NCBI GenBank assembly: GCA_964459805.1 | Contig: CAYWOD010000023.1 | Location: 1 to 25,257 of the forward strand | Direction of reading: 5' to 3' | DNA from: DAOVRL01 sp964459805 | GTDB lineage: Bacteria > Planctomycetota > Phycisphaerae > Sedimentisphaerales > Anaerobacaceae | Length of the DNA stretch: 25,257 nt | In this document: positions 13,335-21,793 of the stretch, piece after piece | Position numbering within the stretch: the first letter of the stretch is position 1 | Layout: the number at the start of each line of letters is the position of its first letter | Translations under genes and position numbers: made by a program | Notes under the pieces: generated by a model | What the model was told of the DNA's origin: nothing | The model's input: the letters and a program-made list of their open reading frames with translations, nothing else | Database searches by the model: none

Positions 13335-16217
13335 TCACCAATCAAACGTCTTTTGCCACGCCTTTTTCAATAACTCTATGTCTGATTCGATAACCGTTTT
13401 ACGCTCTTCTGATTTTATGATAAGCGTTTTTTCTTCTGTCACTTTGCCGATTTGGCCGAACGGCAAATTGAGCATCAGCTTCGCAAAGGCATCGTACTTG
13501 TCCGGCTCAACTTCCACGATATAGCGGCTGTTCGATTCGCTGAACAATTGCGCGTCCGCTCGCCAGCAGTGTTTGCTCTTTGGCAGACCCTGCAAATCCG
13601 CCTCTATACCCAGCCCGCCGGCAAACGCCATCTCAGCCAGCGCCACGGCCAGGCCTCCCTCGGAGCAATCGTGGCAGCTTACCACCAGACCGGCCGCAAT
13701 CGCTTCGGCAATTTTCCGGGCAATCTTGGGAGCTGTTTCGAGGTCCAGCTTCGGAACGTTTGCCCCAAGCTGACCCAAGATTTTGTAATAATGCGAGCCG
13801 CCCAATTCGTTCTTCGTCTCGCCCACTATAAACAGCAGGTTCGAGGCCTTCTTCGCATCCATCGTCACGCACTTATTGATATCATCGACTATTGATATCG
13901 CGCTTATCAAGAGCGTCGAGGGAATGGATATTCGGCTTCCATCGTCGCAGGCGAACTGGTTATTGAGCGAGTCCTTGCCGGAAATAAACGGCGCCTCAAA
14001 CGCCATCGCCCCGTCGTAGCAGGCCTGGGATGCTCGCACCAACGGCCCGAACGTCTCGGGCCTTGTGCAGTCGCCCCAGCAGAAATTATCCAGCAGAGCA
14101 ATCGTGTCAACCCGCCCCCCGACACATATCAAATTCCTTATCGCCTCGTCGATTCCCGCCAGCGCCATCCAGTACGGATCGATGTCGCCATAGATCGGAT
14201 TCATTCCGCAGCTAATCGCAAGGGCTCTGTCCGAATCGAGTTTCGGCTGTATAACCGAAGCATCGCCGGGCCCATCGTTGTCTATGCCTGTCAGCGGCTT
14301 GACAACCGAACCGCCCTGAACCTCGTGGTCGTACTGACGGATGACCCACTCCTTGCTCGCCACGTTGTAAGATGAAAGAACCTTCAAAAGCTCACCGTTG
14401 TAATTATCTTTCTGGAGCATGCCTGGCTCGGTAAGCTCGCGCGACTTCCAGACCGCCTTGCGAGAGTACTTCGGGACACCACCGTGCCAAAACTCCATAT
14501 CCAGCTCGCCCACCTGCCGGCCGTTGTAACGCAATGTGAGCTTTTTATCGCCGGTGAATCTGCCTATCACCGTGGACTCGACATTTTCGTTGTCGAAAAT
14601 CTTCGTTATTGCTTTGAGATTTTCCGGCTTTACCGCTACAACCATTCTTTCCTGCGCTTCACTAATCCAGATTTCGGTATAGTTAAGGCCGGCATATTTT
14701 AGTGTAACTTTCTCCAAATCGACTTCCACGCCGAGCTCTTTGCCCATTTCTCCGACCGCACCGCTCAGTCCGCCGGCCCCACAGTCGGCGATTGCCTCGT
14801 ATAAGCCCGCTTCATTTGCCTGAAGCAGCACATCGAGCGTTTTCTTTTCCGTTATCGGATTGCCGATTTGTACGGCGTGGGAAAAGATTGTCTCGTGCTC
14901 GTGGGTCATTTCCCCGCTTGAAAAGGTTGCCCCATGTATCCCATCCCGGCCTGTTCTGCCCCCGACCACCACAACCAGATTTCCAACCTGCGCGTTATCG
15001 AAGCATTTATTTCTGTCGATCAAGCCGATATTGCCGCAATAAACCAGCGGATTAGCCATATATCTGTCGTCGAAATAGATTGCACCATTGACCGTTGGTA
15101 TTCCCATCCGGTTGCCGTAGTCGCGAACACCCGCTACGACGCCCTTCATAATCCGCCTCGGATGCAGGACCCCTTTGGGAATATCTTCAAGTTTCTTGTC
15201 CGGCTCACCGAAACAGAATATATCCGTGTTGGCAATGGGTCTTGCACCCAGGCCGGTTGCCATCGGGTCACGAATCACCCCGCCGATGCCCGTGGCCGAC
15301 CCGCCGTAAGGGTCAAGCGCCGAGGGATGATTGTGCGTCTCGACCTTGAAGCAAATCGCCGAGTCCTCGTCAAACTCCACTACTCCGGCGTTGTCGGAAA
15401 AGACCGATATGCACCATTCCTTATCGAGATCCTTGGTCGCCTTGAAAACCGTCTCTTTCAGCAGATTATCAAAATGCACCTGCTCACCGTCGATTGTCAT
15501 GTCAACGGAGCTTTTCAGCGTCTTATGCACGCAGTGCTCGCTCCAGGTCTGGGCGATTGCCTCAAGCTCAACATCCGTGGGCTCCTTAGCGAGCTGCTCA
15601 TAGTATTTCTGAATGGTCTGCATTTCGACCAGATTCAGGAACAGGTCCTTTTTTTTGCTCAGGGCTGTCAGTGCGTCATCGTCAAGGTCGCGTATCGGCC
15701 AGTGCACAATCTGCAGCTCGTATGGTTTTAGATGCGGGCTTGGGGGCTCGGCCTCATCGCCGATTATCACGTCTTCGATGCAGTCGTTTGCAAGGACCTT
15801 CTTGGCGATCATATCGGCCTGGCTTTTGGTAATCTCACCAAGCAATACATACTTCCGGGCGGTTCGAACATTCTCAGCCCTAACACCCATATCGCCGATA
15901 GCAGCCATAACCGACTCGGCAACCGGATCGGTAACGCCGCTCTTTAGATGCACCTCAATCAAAGTCGCCTTCGCAAGGCCGGCCGGCGCTTTGCTCCTGC
16001 CAACAAAATACTCTTCACAGACCGCGTCACTCAGAAGCTCTCTCGCAACACGCCCGGCAAAATCATCGTCGAAGCCTGCCTCAATCAGAAAGACCTTGGC
16101 AGATTGAACCGCCTCGACCGAACCGATGCCCAGCTCTCGTATATCTTCCAGAACACTCTTGCCGTGCACATCGGAAAAGCCCGACTGATTAAAAACCTCA
16201 AACCTCCATTGCCTCAC
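13335..16217 (-). CDS. purL: Phosphoribosylformylglycinamidine synthase, PurS-PurS-PurL fusion
   Basis: A 960-residue protein that converts FGAR to FGAM with ATP and ammonia from PurQ. The N-terminus holds two PurS-like repeats (about 5-74 and 85-153; each with an E-x-x-x-SG/KSGVTDP start and a central V-x-x-A-x-K segment). The PurL part begins near 165, with TWSEHC (224-229), ETHNHPSALDPYGG (293-306) and DCGAGGLSGAVGEMG. In Bacillus PurS is a separate small dimeric subunit, so the fusion explains why no purS gene is seen. It starts with GTG at 16217, with AGGAAGGA about 9 bases upstream. It is shorter than the proteobacterial PurL (about 1,300) because the glutaminase is the separate PurQ. 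A structured leader precedes it. Confidence 0.92.
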   Translation of the reverse strand: MRQWRFEVFNQSGFSDVHGKSVLEDIRELGIGSVEAVQSAKVFLIEAGFDDDFAGRVARELLSDAVCEEYFVGRSKAPAGLAKATLIEVHLKSGVTDPVAESVMAAIGDMGVRAENVRTARKYVLLGEITKSQADMIAKKVLANDCIEDVIIGDEAEPPSPHLKPYELQIVHWPIRDLDDDALTALSKKKDLFLNLVEMQTIQKYYEQLAKEPTDVELEAIAQTWSEHCVHKTLKSSVDMTIDGEQVHFDNLLKETVFKATKDLDKEWCISVFSDNAGVVEFDEDSAICFKVETHNHPSALDPYGGSATGIGGVIRDPMATGLGARPIANTDIFCFGEPDKKLEDIPKGVLHPRRIMKGVVAGVRDYGNRMGIPTVNGAIYFDDRYMANPLVYCGNIGLIDRNKCFDNAQVGNLVVVVGGRTGRDGIHGATFSSGEMTHEHETIFSHAVQIGNPITEKKTLDVLLQANEAGLYEAIADCGAGGLSGAVGEMGKELGVEVDLEKVTLKYAGLNYTEIWISEAQERMVVAVKPENLKAITKIFDNENVESTVIGRFTGDKKLTLRYNGRQVGELDMEFWHGGVPKYSRKAVWKSRELTEPGMLQKDNYNGELLKVLSSYNVASKEWVIRQYDHEVQGGSVVKPLTGIDNDGPGDASVIQPKLDSDRALAISCGMNPIYGDIDPYWMALAGIDEAIRNLICVGGRVDTIALLDNFCWGDCTRPETFGPLVRASQACYDGAMAFEAPFISGKDSLNNQFACDDGSRISIPSTLLISAISIVDDINKCVTMDAKKASNLLFIVGETKNELGGSHYYKILGQLGANVPKLDLETAPKIARKIAEAIAAGLVVSCHDCSEGGLAVALAEMAFAGGLGIEADLQGLPKSKHCWRADAQLFSESNSRYIVEVEPDKYDAFAKLMLNLPFGQIGKVTEEKTLIIKSEERKTVIESDIELLKKAWQKTFDW

Positions 16218-16317
16218 GATACCGGTTCCTTCCTATCTTTATCTTTCCGTAGTCCAACTGCAAAGAAGCTTGTGAGTTCAAACACGAACAGAAAAGGATT
16301 TATCGCTTTCCCGGCAC

Positions 16318-16448
16318 CAGCATACTGTCATAAGTGGGCGGCGCCGTTGAAGCCACTGGGGCCCCTTACGAGGACACCGCCCTATGCTGTACGCCACCAT
16401 CAGGGCGCTCGGGTCGCTTCCCAGCGTTGCCCTATCCTCCCTGATGGC
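16318..16448 (-). ncRNA. Structured leader or small RNA upstream of purSL
   Basis: Downstream of a TATAAT box, the minus strand folds into two strong helices. The first has a perfect 9-bp stem (16447-16439 with 16405-16397) enclosing a CGCT-GGGA-AGCG hairpin (16426-16415) flanked by GGG/CCC. The second pairs 16389-16375 with 16343-16336 and 16324-16318, about 15 bp interrupted by an 11-base bulge on one side. About 100 bases then lead to the purSL GTG. I compared it from memory with ZTP, purine, PRPP, THF, TPP and cobalamin riboswitches and with 6S, SRP, RNase P and tmRNA, and found no match. It may be a purine-responsive leader or a separate small RNA. Confidence 0.5.
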
Positions 16449-16454
16449 CATGGC

Positions 16455-16483
16455 ATTATACCAATTCATGCTGTTGCCTTAAA
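16455..16483 (-). promoter_or_regulatory. Promoter of the purSL leader
   Basis: A perfect -10 TATAAT (16460-16455) with a weak -35 (TTTAAG, 17-base spacing) on the minus strand. The predicted start is near 16448, exactly at the base of the first leader stem. Confidence 0.5.
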
Positions 16484-16525
16484 GCGCCAAATCCAAAAGA
16501 TTTACGGAGTATGTTTCCTGTTAGC

Positions 16526-16600
16526 TTACCAACTTTTTCGGACAAGAACCTCTTTTATTAGCGATTGGCTGCCTATTGCTACGCCTTCTACTCGTACCAT
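16526..16600 (-). CDS. Possible 24-residue small protein or leader peptide
   Basis: The ATG at 16600 follows GGAGAGG by 8 bases and opens a frame of 24 codons (MVRVEGVAIGSQSL, then IKEVLVRKSW). It lies between tyrA and the leader promoter on the same strand. The ribosome binding site is better than that of several real genes here. No family is recognised, and at this length the frame could be chance. Confidence 0.25.
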   Translation of the reverse strand: MVRVEGVAIGSQSLIKEVLVRKSW

Positions 16601-16668
16601 GCTATGAACCTCTCCAAAGTCTGTCTGTCCGGTGGGGCAATTTGCCGAGCGTCACAGTATAGCAGCCC

Positions 16669-17541
16669 CTATAAGATTTCCTTCTTCTCTATTTTGTACC
16701 TTATTAGAGCCACACGTTTTTCTCTCGCTTTGCTGAGAAGGTATTCTACCCGCTTCTTATCCCGGCTTTTGATCGCCCTTTTGAGCTTCGAGAGCTCGCA
16801 GATGGTCTTATCTATCCCTCTGGCGATGTTGCCGCTGTTTGTCAGCAGTACGTCGGCCCAGATATTAACCGGACCCGATGCTATCCTTGAAGTATCCATA
16901 AAACCTTTGCCGGCGAACTTGAGCTCTTTGCTGCTGTTGGCATTTATCAATGCCGCCGCCGCTACATGCGGCAGATGGCTCACCTTTGCGAAGATTCTGT
17001 CATGCTCGGCCGGCTTCATCAACTTCACAAAGCAGCCAAGCGCCGACCAAAACTTCTTCAGGGTTTGCACCGCCCGGCGATTAGTTTTGTCCGTAGTGGT
17101 CAAAATACACATCGCCTCTTCGAACAAATCGTCTCTGGCGAATTCAACGCCCCTCTGCTCCGAGCCGGCGATTGGATGCGAGCCAACGTAGTGAACAGTC
17201 TCCGGCAGCCTTCGCGCTGCCCAGCGGTGCGGCAAGACCTTCGTCGAGCCAACATCGGTGACGATACAGCCGCGAGGCAGAGCATCGGCAATTTCGCGAA
17301 AAACGCCCTCAAAGGTGCAGATCGGCGTAGCGAGAATAACAAGGTCCGCCCCGGAAACGCTCTGCTTTATGTCGCCGACGATTTCCGCGGCCACCGCCAG
17401 ATCTCTCGCCTTGCGGCGAGTGCTGGGCCGATGTGTATAGCCCACAACCTTTGTGCGCGGAAAAGACCGCAAAACCGCCAGTACAATCGAGCCGCCCAAA
17501 AGACCCAGACCCGCAACAGTTATTTGCCCTAAATCCTTCAC
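16669..17541 (-). CDS. tyrA: Prephenate/arogenate dehydrogenase
   Basis: A 290-residue TyrA enzyme of tyrosine synthesis: oxidative decarboxylation of prephenate (or arogenate) with NAD(P). The Rossmann loop is VAGLGLLGGS (9-18). VGSHPIAGSEQRGVEFA (117-133) holds the active-site His (about H120), and VSHLPHVAAAAL (about 186-197) is the second conserved His region. I chose GTG 17541 because AAGG lies 8 bases before it; TTG 17547, two codons earlier, would leave almost no spacing. No chorismate mutase or ACT domain is attached, so feedback control by tyrosine through such a domain is not expected. It is divergent from accA. Confidence 0.88.
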   Translation of the reverse strand: MKDLGQITVAGLGLLGGSIVLAVLRSFPRTKVVGYTHRPSTRRKARDLAVAAEIVGDIKQSVSGADLVILATPICTFEGVFREIADALPRGCIVTDVGSTKVLPHRWAARRLPETVHYVGSHPIAGSEQRGVEFARDDLFEEAMCILTTTDKTNRRAVQTLKKFWSALGCFVKLMKPAEHDRIFAKVSHLPHVAAAALINANSSKELKFAGKGFMDTSRIASGPVNIWADVLLTNSGNIARGIDKTICELSKLKRAIKSRDKKRVEYLLSKAREKRVALIRYKIEKKEIL

Positions 17542-17585
17542 AACCAAGACCTTATGAAAACAGGCTCACGAAGAAACGCCCCCAG

Positions 17586-17614
17586 AAGGTACTGTGCGCA
17601 AGCACAAATGTCAA
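17586..17614 (-). promoter_or_regulatory. Possible tyrA promoter
   Basis: On the minus strand a perfect -35 TTGACA (17614-17609) and a poor -10 TACCTT (17591-17586) are spaced by 17 bases, about 45 bases before the gene start. Confidence 0.4.
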
Positions 17615-17797
17615 TTTTTTTCTTTGATTTATCAGGCCAAAATGATAACATTCTCATTAGTAGTAAGACTATGGGCCGATGCAACTGATACGAACAAGAA
17701 CCTGGCATAGAAAGGGATGCCCGTTGTTTAGGGGCAATTTTTTTGTAAACATTTTCGCCCACTGGTTTCAGCCGGGCGGAAGACTCTGATAACCAAA

Positions 17798-18874
17798 ATG
17801 CCGGAAAACAACAACAATCTCTGCAACGGCGACCACCTTGACTTTGAGGGGAAAGTAGCCGCCCTCGATCGCCAGATGAACGAGCTGCGCAGGCTCAGCT
17901 CCATCAAGGGTATCGACTACTCCGCCGAAATTCGCCGCCTCCGCAGGGAACAGGTCGCCGAGCTCAAACGATCCTATGCAAATATGACCGCCTGGCAGAC
18001 CGTTCAAGTCGCGCGTCATCCGAAAAGACCGCTCCTTTGCGACTATCTTGACTTGATGGTAAAGGATTTCCGCGAATTGCACGGCGACAGATGCTTCGGC
18101 GACGACCGCGCAATCGTAACGGGCCTCGGCCAGATCGGCAGAGAAAGAGTGCTGGTTGTCGGACAGAACAAAGGCAAGAACACAAAGGAAAAGGTTGCCT
18201 GCAATTTCGGATGTCCCAACCCCGAAGGTTATCGCAAGGCATTGGCCAAAATGAAATTCGCCGAAAAGTTCGGCATCCCCATAGTCACGCTTATTGACAC
18301 GCCCGGCGCCTATCCCGGCATCGGCGCCGAAGAGCGAGGCCAGGCACAGGCCATTGCGGTCAATCTTGCCGAAATGTCACGTCTGAGAGTCCCGATAATC
18401 TGCATTGTTATCGGAGAGGGCGGCTCAGGCGGCGCTCTGGGAATAGGCGTCGGCGACAGATTGGCAATGCTCGAATTCGCGTACTATTCGGTGATATCAC
18501 CGGAGGGATGTGCCGCCATATTGTGGCGCGACGGCTCTCAGGCCCCACAAGCTGCCGAGGCCCTCAAGCTGACCAGTAAGGATCTATGCAAGCTCGGACT
18601 TGTCGATACGGTTATTCCCGAGCCGCTCGGCGGCGCGCACCGGAGCCTTCACGACACCATTTATAATGTCGAGCAATACATCATCAAAACTCTACGAGAC
18701 CTCAAGCGCACAAAAATCGACAACCTGCTCGACAACAGATACAAGAAATTGCGGGCCATAGGCGCCGGCCCCACAGAAAAGCTCCGTCGCAAAACCCAGG
18801 CCGCTACAGACAGGATAGCCGCAGCGCTCAAGGCCATTCCAAGCAAACGAAAACGAGTCCCCGCCAAGGTCTAA
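17798..18874 (+). CDS. accA: Acetyl-CoA carboxylase carboxyltransferase subunit alpha
   Basis: A 358-residue AccA, which with AccD transfers the carboxyl group from biotin to acetyl-CoA in the first step of fatty acid synthesis. It has an N-terminal helical hairpin (about 15-65), then YLDLMVKDFRELHGDR (83-98), LIDTPGAYPGIGAEERG (165-181) and IGEGGSGGALGIGVGD (205-220), which form the crotonase-fold carboxybiotin site. SPEGCAAILWRD is also typical. Length is slightly above the usual 315-325 because of a basic C-terminal tail (KRKRVPAKV). accD is not in the window. The ribosome binding site is weak (GGAAG). The gene is divergent from tyrA. Confidence 0.95.
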   Translation: MPENNNNLCNGDHLDFEGKVAALDRQMNELRRLSSIKGIDYSAEIRRLRREQVAELKRSYANMTAWQTVQVARHPKRPLLCDYLDLMVKDFRELHGDRCFGDDRAIVTGLGQIGRERVLVVGQNKGKNTKEKVACNFGCPNPEGYRKALAKMKFAEKFGIPIVTLIDTPGAYPGIGAEERGQAQAIAVNLAEMSRLRVPIICIVIGEGGSGGALGIGVGDRLAMLEFAYYSVISPEGCAAILWRDGSQAPQAAEALKLTSKDLCKLGLVDTVIPEPLGGAHRSLHDTIYNVEQYIIKTLRDLKRTKIDNLLDNRYKKLRAIGAGPTEKLRRKTQAATDRIAAALKAIPSKRKRVPAKV

Positions 18875-18962
18875 CAGCGTTCCGCCCTTGCTTGTGAAAT
18901 GTAGTCAAAATATGGGCCTCAAGCAGGCTCGCCATGTATGAGCTTCTCGAAGGAGAGTAATT

Positions 18963-20516
18963 ATGTCGAAAAAAAGACGCAGCTCGGCAAAGACAAAATC
19001 TTCAGACCCACGAGCCAAAGATAATAACCTCCTTACGCGGCGAAACTTCATCGCAGCCGCAGCCGGTGTAGGCGCAATGCCTCTATCTGTAAAAGGTGCA
19101 AACAAGCAAAAGGGCAAGGAACCAAAAATGCCCATCTGGACCGGAGACCTCAAAAGCTCCGCAAAGCCCAAACCCGCCATTCCCAAGAAATCAAAACCAA
19201 ACGGCCTTAATCTGATCGTAATCATCGCAGATACCTGGCGGGCCGACCATCTCGGCTGCTACGGCAGCACCCGAATAAAGACCCCATTCCTCGATAAGTT
19301 TGCGAAAGAAGCCGTACTTTTTGCGAACGTCAGCGCCGAGGGACTGCCCACCATCCCCTGCCGAAGGGTATATCACACCGGCAAGAGCGTTCTTCCCGAG
19401 GCAAAGTGGCAGCCGCTCGCCGACAGCGACACAACTCTTGCCCAAGTCCTGCAGAAACACGGCATCACAACGGGCTTCATCGTTGACACATATCACCACT
19501 TCAAGCCGAATTACAATTTCCATCGTGGCTTTGATTCCTGGCACTGGGTGCGCGGACAGGAGACAGACAGATGGAAAAGCGGACCGAAGGAAAAATTCGA
19601 CCCGAAAAAGCACATGCCCGCCCACCTATGGAGCGAGGGGTATGACAGAAATATGCGCCAGTACCTGATGAACACCCAGGACAGAAAAAATCAGGAGGAT
19701 TACTTCTGTGCTCAGTCGTGCGGCGCAGCCGCCGATTGGCTCGAGCGAAACGCCAACGGCGGACCGTTTATGCTCTGGATCGATATGTTCGACCCCCACG
19801 AGCCTTGGGACGCTCCGCCGAAATTTCAAAAGATGTATCGCGGTGAGTATCCTTACGAACGATATTTATTCGGATACGGAGTCAGAAATGCCGACATTCG
19901 CCCCGACGATTTACCCGTCATCAGCGACCTTTACGCAGCCGAGGTAACATTCAGCGACTACTGCATCGGCCGCCTCTTGAAAAGAGTCGAACAATTGGGC
20001 CTGACGGACAATACAATCATCGCCTTCTCAACCGACCACGGCACGCACCTCGGCGAAGAAGGATGCGTCCAGAAAACCCCCGGTCTTCTAAACGCCTGCG
20101 TTACGCATATTCCATTAATCATAAAGCATCCGGATAAAAAATTTGCCTCAAAACGCGTCGATGCGCTCGTCAGTGCAGTTGATTTTATGCCCACGTTCCT
20201 TGCACTGCAGGGAATTGACGATTACAAGAATATGGACGGACAGAATATGTGGAACCTGGCAACCGGCCGGGTCCCCTCACTCCATGACAATGTTTACACC
20301 GTTTTCAACACATTCGGAGCAATACACAACCTCGACTGGCACTATTTTCAGAACATCAGGGGCAAAAACCCCGGCAAGGGCCCCTGCCTCTACAACCTGA
20401 AAACCGACCCCAGACAGACCAAGAACGTTATCAAGCAATTCCCAAAGGTCGCAAGAGATTTGAGAAACAAATTGCAAAACCATCTCAAGATTGAAATACC
20501 TCCTCTGAACTTGTAG
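18963..20516 (+). CDS. Tat-exported sulfatase-superfamily hydrolase with Thr nucleophile
   Basis: A 517-residue protein with a twin-arginine signal (LTRRNFIAAAA, R26-R27) followed by an alkaline-phosphatase/sulfatase fold. Metal ligands include D90 (IIADTWRADHLGCYG) and D358-H359 (STDHGTHLGE). The family's nucleophile motif C/S-x-P-x-R reads T130-I-P-C-R134 here. The residue that would become formylglycine in sulfatases is therefore Thr, which anaerobic or aerobic maturases are not known to convert. Thr is the nucleophile in related phosphodiesterases and phosphonate hydrolases, so the substrate may be a phosphoester rather than a sulfate ester. AAGGAG precedes the ATG at 18963. The product is probably exported folded by the Tat system. 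Confidence 0.8.
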   Translation: MSKKRRSSAKTKSSDPRAKDNNLLTRRNFIAAAAGVGAMPLSVKGANKQKGKEPKMPIWTGDLKSSAKPKPAIPKKSKPNGLNLIVIIADTWRADHLGCYGSTRIKTPFLDKFAKEAVLFANVSAEGLPTIPCRRVYHTGKSVLPEAKWQPLADSDTTLAQVLQKHGITTGFIVDTYHHFKPNYNFHRGFDSWHWVRGQETDRWKSGPKEKFDPKKHMPAHLWSEGYDRNMRQYLMNTQDRKNQEDYFCAQSCGAAADWLERNANGGPFMLWIDMFDPHEPWDAPPKFQKMYRGEYPYERYLFGYGVRNADIRPDDLPVISDLYAAEVTFSDYCIGRLLKRVEQLGLTDNTIIAFSTDHGTHLGEEGCVQKTPGLLNACVTHIPLIIKHPDKKFASKRVDALVSAVDFMPTFLALQGIDDYKNMDGQNMWNLATGRVPSLHDNVYTVFNTFGAIHNLDWHYFQNIRGKNPGKGPCLYNLKTDPRQTKNVIKQFPKVARDLRNKLQNHLKIEIPPLNL

Positions 20517-20600
20517 TAGTGTGTAACAGGTGCAATGCAGAGTGTCATTGCGAGCACCACACCTGATTCTCAGGATGCACGTATAGGAGAAAATAGGGCA

Positions 20601-20779
20601 CATCCGGGAAATGCGTAGGCGTATGAGCGTATCGCACGACCGAGAAAAATCGTTCGGGGCCCCAGAGGTCCAAATTACCCCCCTGGTTGCTCTAATTTGG
20701 CCCTCTGCCCAAACGATTTTTCTCTCCACAGGACTCCAAGGCTCTGACCTGCAATGGCCACCTACGCATTAACCGGATG
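20601..20779. repeat. Nested 180-base inverted repeat
   Basis: Three nested arm pairs are visible: CATCCGG (20601-20607) with CCGGATG (20773-20779), AATGCGTAGG (20610-20619) with CCTACGCATT (20761-20770), and GAGAAAAATCGTT (20642-20654) with AACGATTTTTCTC (20712-20724). The inner pair continues to the centre as GGG...CAGAGG...CAAATTA against its complement, with a 4-base insertion on the left. The loop is about 15 bases. The inner arm is related to sequence at 25089-25118. Confidence 0.8.
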
Positions 20780-20801
20780 ATCCGAAAATAGCCCAAAATA
20801 T

Positions 20802-20923
20802 GTCATTGCGAAGGAGCGCAGCGACTGCGGCAATCTCAACCCTCAGATTACAAGAACCGGCTATTTTCTTAGGAGGAGCAAAGCGACGAAGCAATCTCAA
20901 TCTTGCGAAGATATGAGATTGCC
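20802..20923. repeat. REP-like repeats (GTCATTGCGA family)
   Basis: Copy one, at 20802-20838, runs from GTCATTGCGAAGGAGCG to GGCAATCTCA. Copy two, at 20871-20900, carries GGAGGAGCAAAGCGACGA and GCAATCTCAA. A reversed end (GAGATTGCC) at 20915-20923 can pair with GGCAATCTC. Such elements are dispersed in many environmental genomes. Confidence 0.7.
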
Positions 20924-21114
20924 ACGATCCCCCCCGCCGTTTTACTTGGCAAAAACGAAGCAGCGGTAAATTTTCGCCGAGACGCAAAATAGTCTTGGCG
21001 CTCCTGCCGGTTTTGGGTTATCCTGTCGGTGCCAGAGTGTAGCTATGGGCTCTTGAAGGTGAGTTTTGGACAAAATCTTGACTAATTTCAGCCAAAAGGG
21101 AAAGGACTACTAAA

Positions 21115-21579
21115 ATGACCAAGCGGATGCCCGTTCTCACATTTTTGCTCGCATCGTCTCTCGCACTGACGTTCACAGGCTGCAACAACGGCACGACACA
21201 CAAAGCCCAGGTGGAAAATCTCAAAGCTGATCTGGCGAGAGTCGAAAGTGAAAGAGACAGCCTGAAGAAAAAAGTGGACACTGTCACGAAAGACCGCGAC
21301 CAACTGAAGGATAAAATCGACGAGCTTACCACCTCCCGCGACCTGCTCCAAAGACAGGTCAATGAGCTGACTGTTTCGCGCGACCGGTTGCAAGAGCAGA
21401 TGGGTGAATTGACTAAGGCGAGGGATGAAGCTATCGGCAAGGCACAAAACACCCAGAGGCAGATCGACGACCTTACAAGTCGCTTACAGGACGCCACGCA
21501 GAAAGTCAGTCAGCTCGAGGGCCAGCTCAAGCAGGTGCAGGCAGCCGTCAAGGATTTGCAGGAAAAACTCAACTTGTGA
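21115..21579 (+). CDS. Coiled-coil lipoprotein with 14-residue repeats
   Basis: A 154-residue protein with a lipoprotein-type signal (hydrophobic 6-21, Cys at 23 in LTFTGC; the Phe at -3 is atypical for a lipobox). The mature part is one long coiled coil. Residues 47-109 consist of near-identical 14-residue units beginning with Arg-Asp at 47, 61, 75, 89 and 103 (pattern RD-x-L-x-x-x-V/I-x-E-L-T-x-S). A further coil runs to the C-terminus. Predicted role: a rod-like protein anchored in a membrane and spanning part of the periplasm, analogous in shape to Lpp; no enzymatic motif is present. The gene stands alone in its strand context. Confidence 0.75.
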   Translation: MTKRMPVLTFLLASSLALTFTGCNNGTTHKAQVENLKADLARVESERDSLKKKVDTVTKDRDQLKDKIDELTTSRDLLQRQVNELTVSRDRLQEQMGELTKARDEAIGKAQNTQRQIDDLTSRLQDATQKVSQLEGQLKQVQAAVKDLQEKLNL

Positions 21580-21793
21580 CGATGACTCTATCCGGCTGCC
21601 GAGATTTCGCATATCCGAGCCGACAGTCCGATTTTGCCTCGGATTTATTGTGTGATAGTCTGCGGATTGTCCCGCAGGCCGCTTCTAATGGCTTCGTCAT
21701 CTGTGCGGTCGTCAGGACATCGCGACCCTGTCTTGTTCGTTCTGGTCGGCCTGCGGGGATAGATGTTGATGGGACTCATTAAGAATCCGAATT

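Larger units (their letters stand above)
20517..21114. other. 600-base intergenic region rich in palindromes
   Basis: It holds no credible gene. Two repeat structures, listed separately, account for most of it. A partial copy of the GTCATTGCGAG motif is at 20538-20548. Confidence 0.6.

Noticed and set aside
16318..16448. Assignment of the leader to the ZTP, purine or PRPP riboswitch
   Set aside because: The conserved nucleotides of these classes as I know them are not present; only location upstream of a purine gene would support it.
16278..16469. 63-residue minus-strand frame in the purSL leader
   Set aside because: It lies across the paired stems and the promoter -10 box, and has no family similarity, so structured RNA explains the sequence better.
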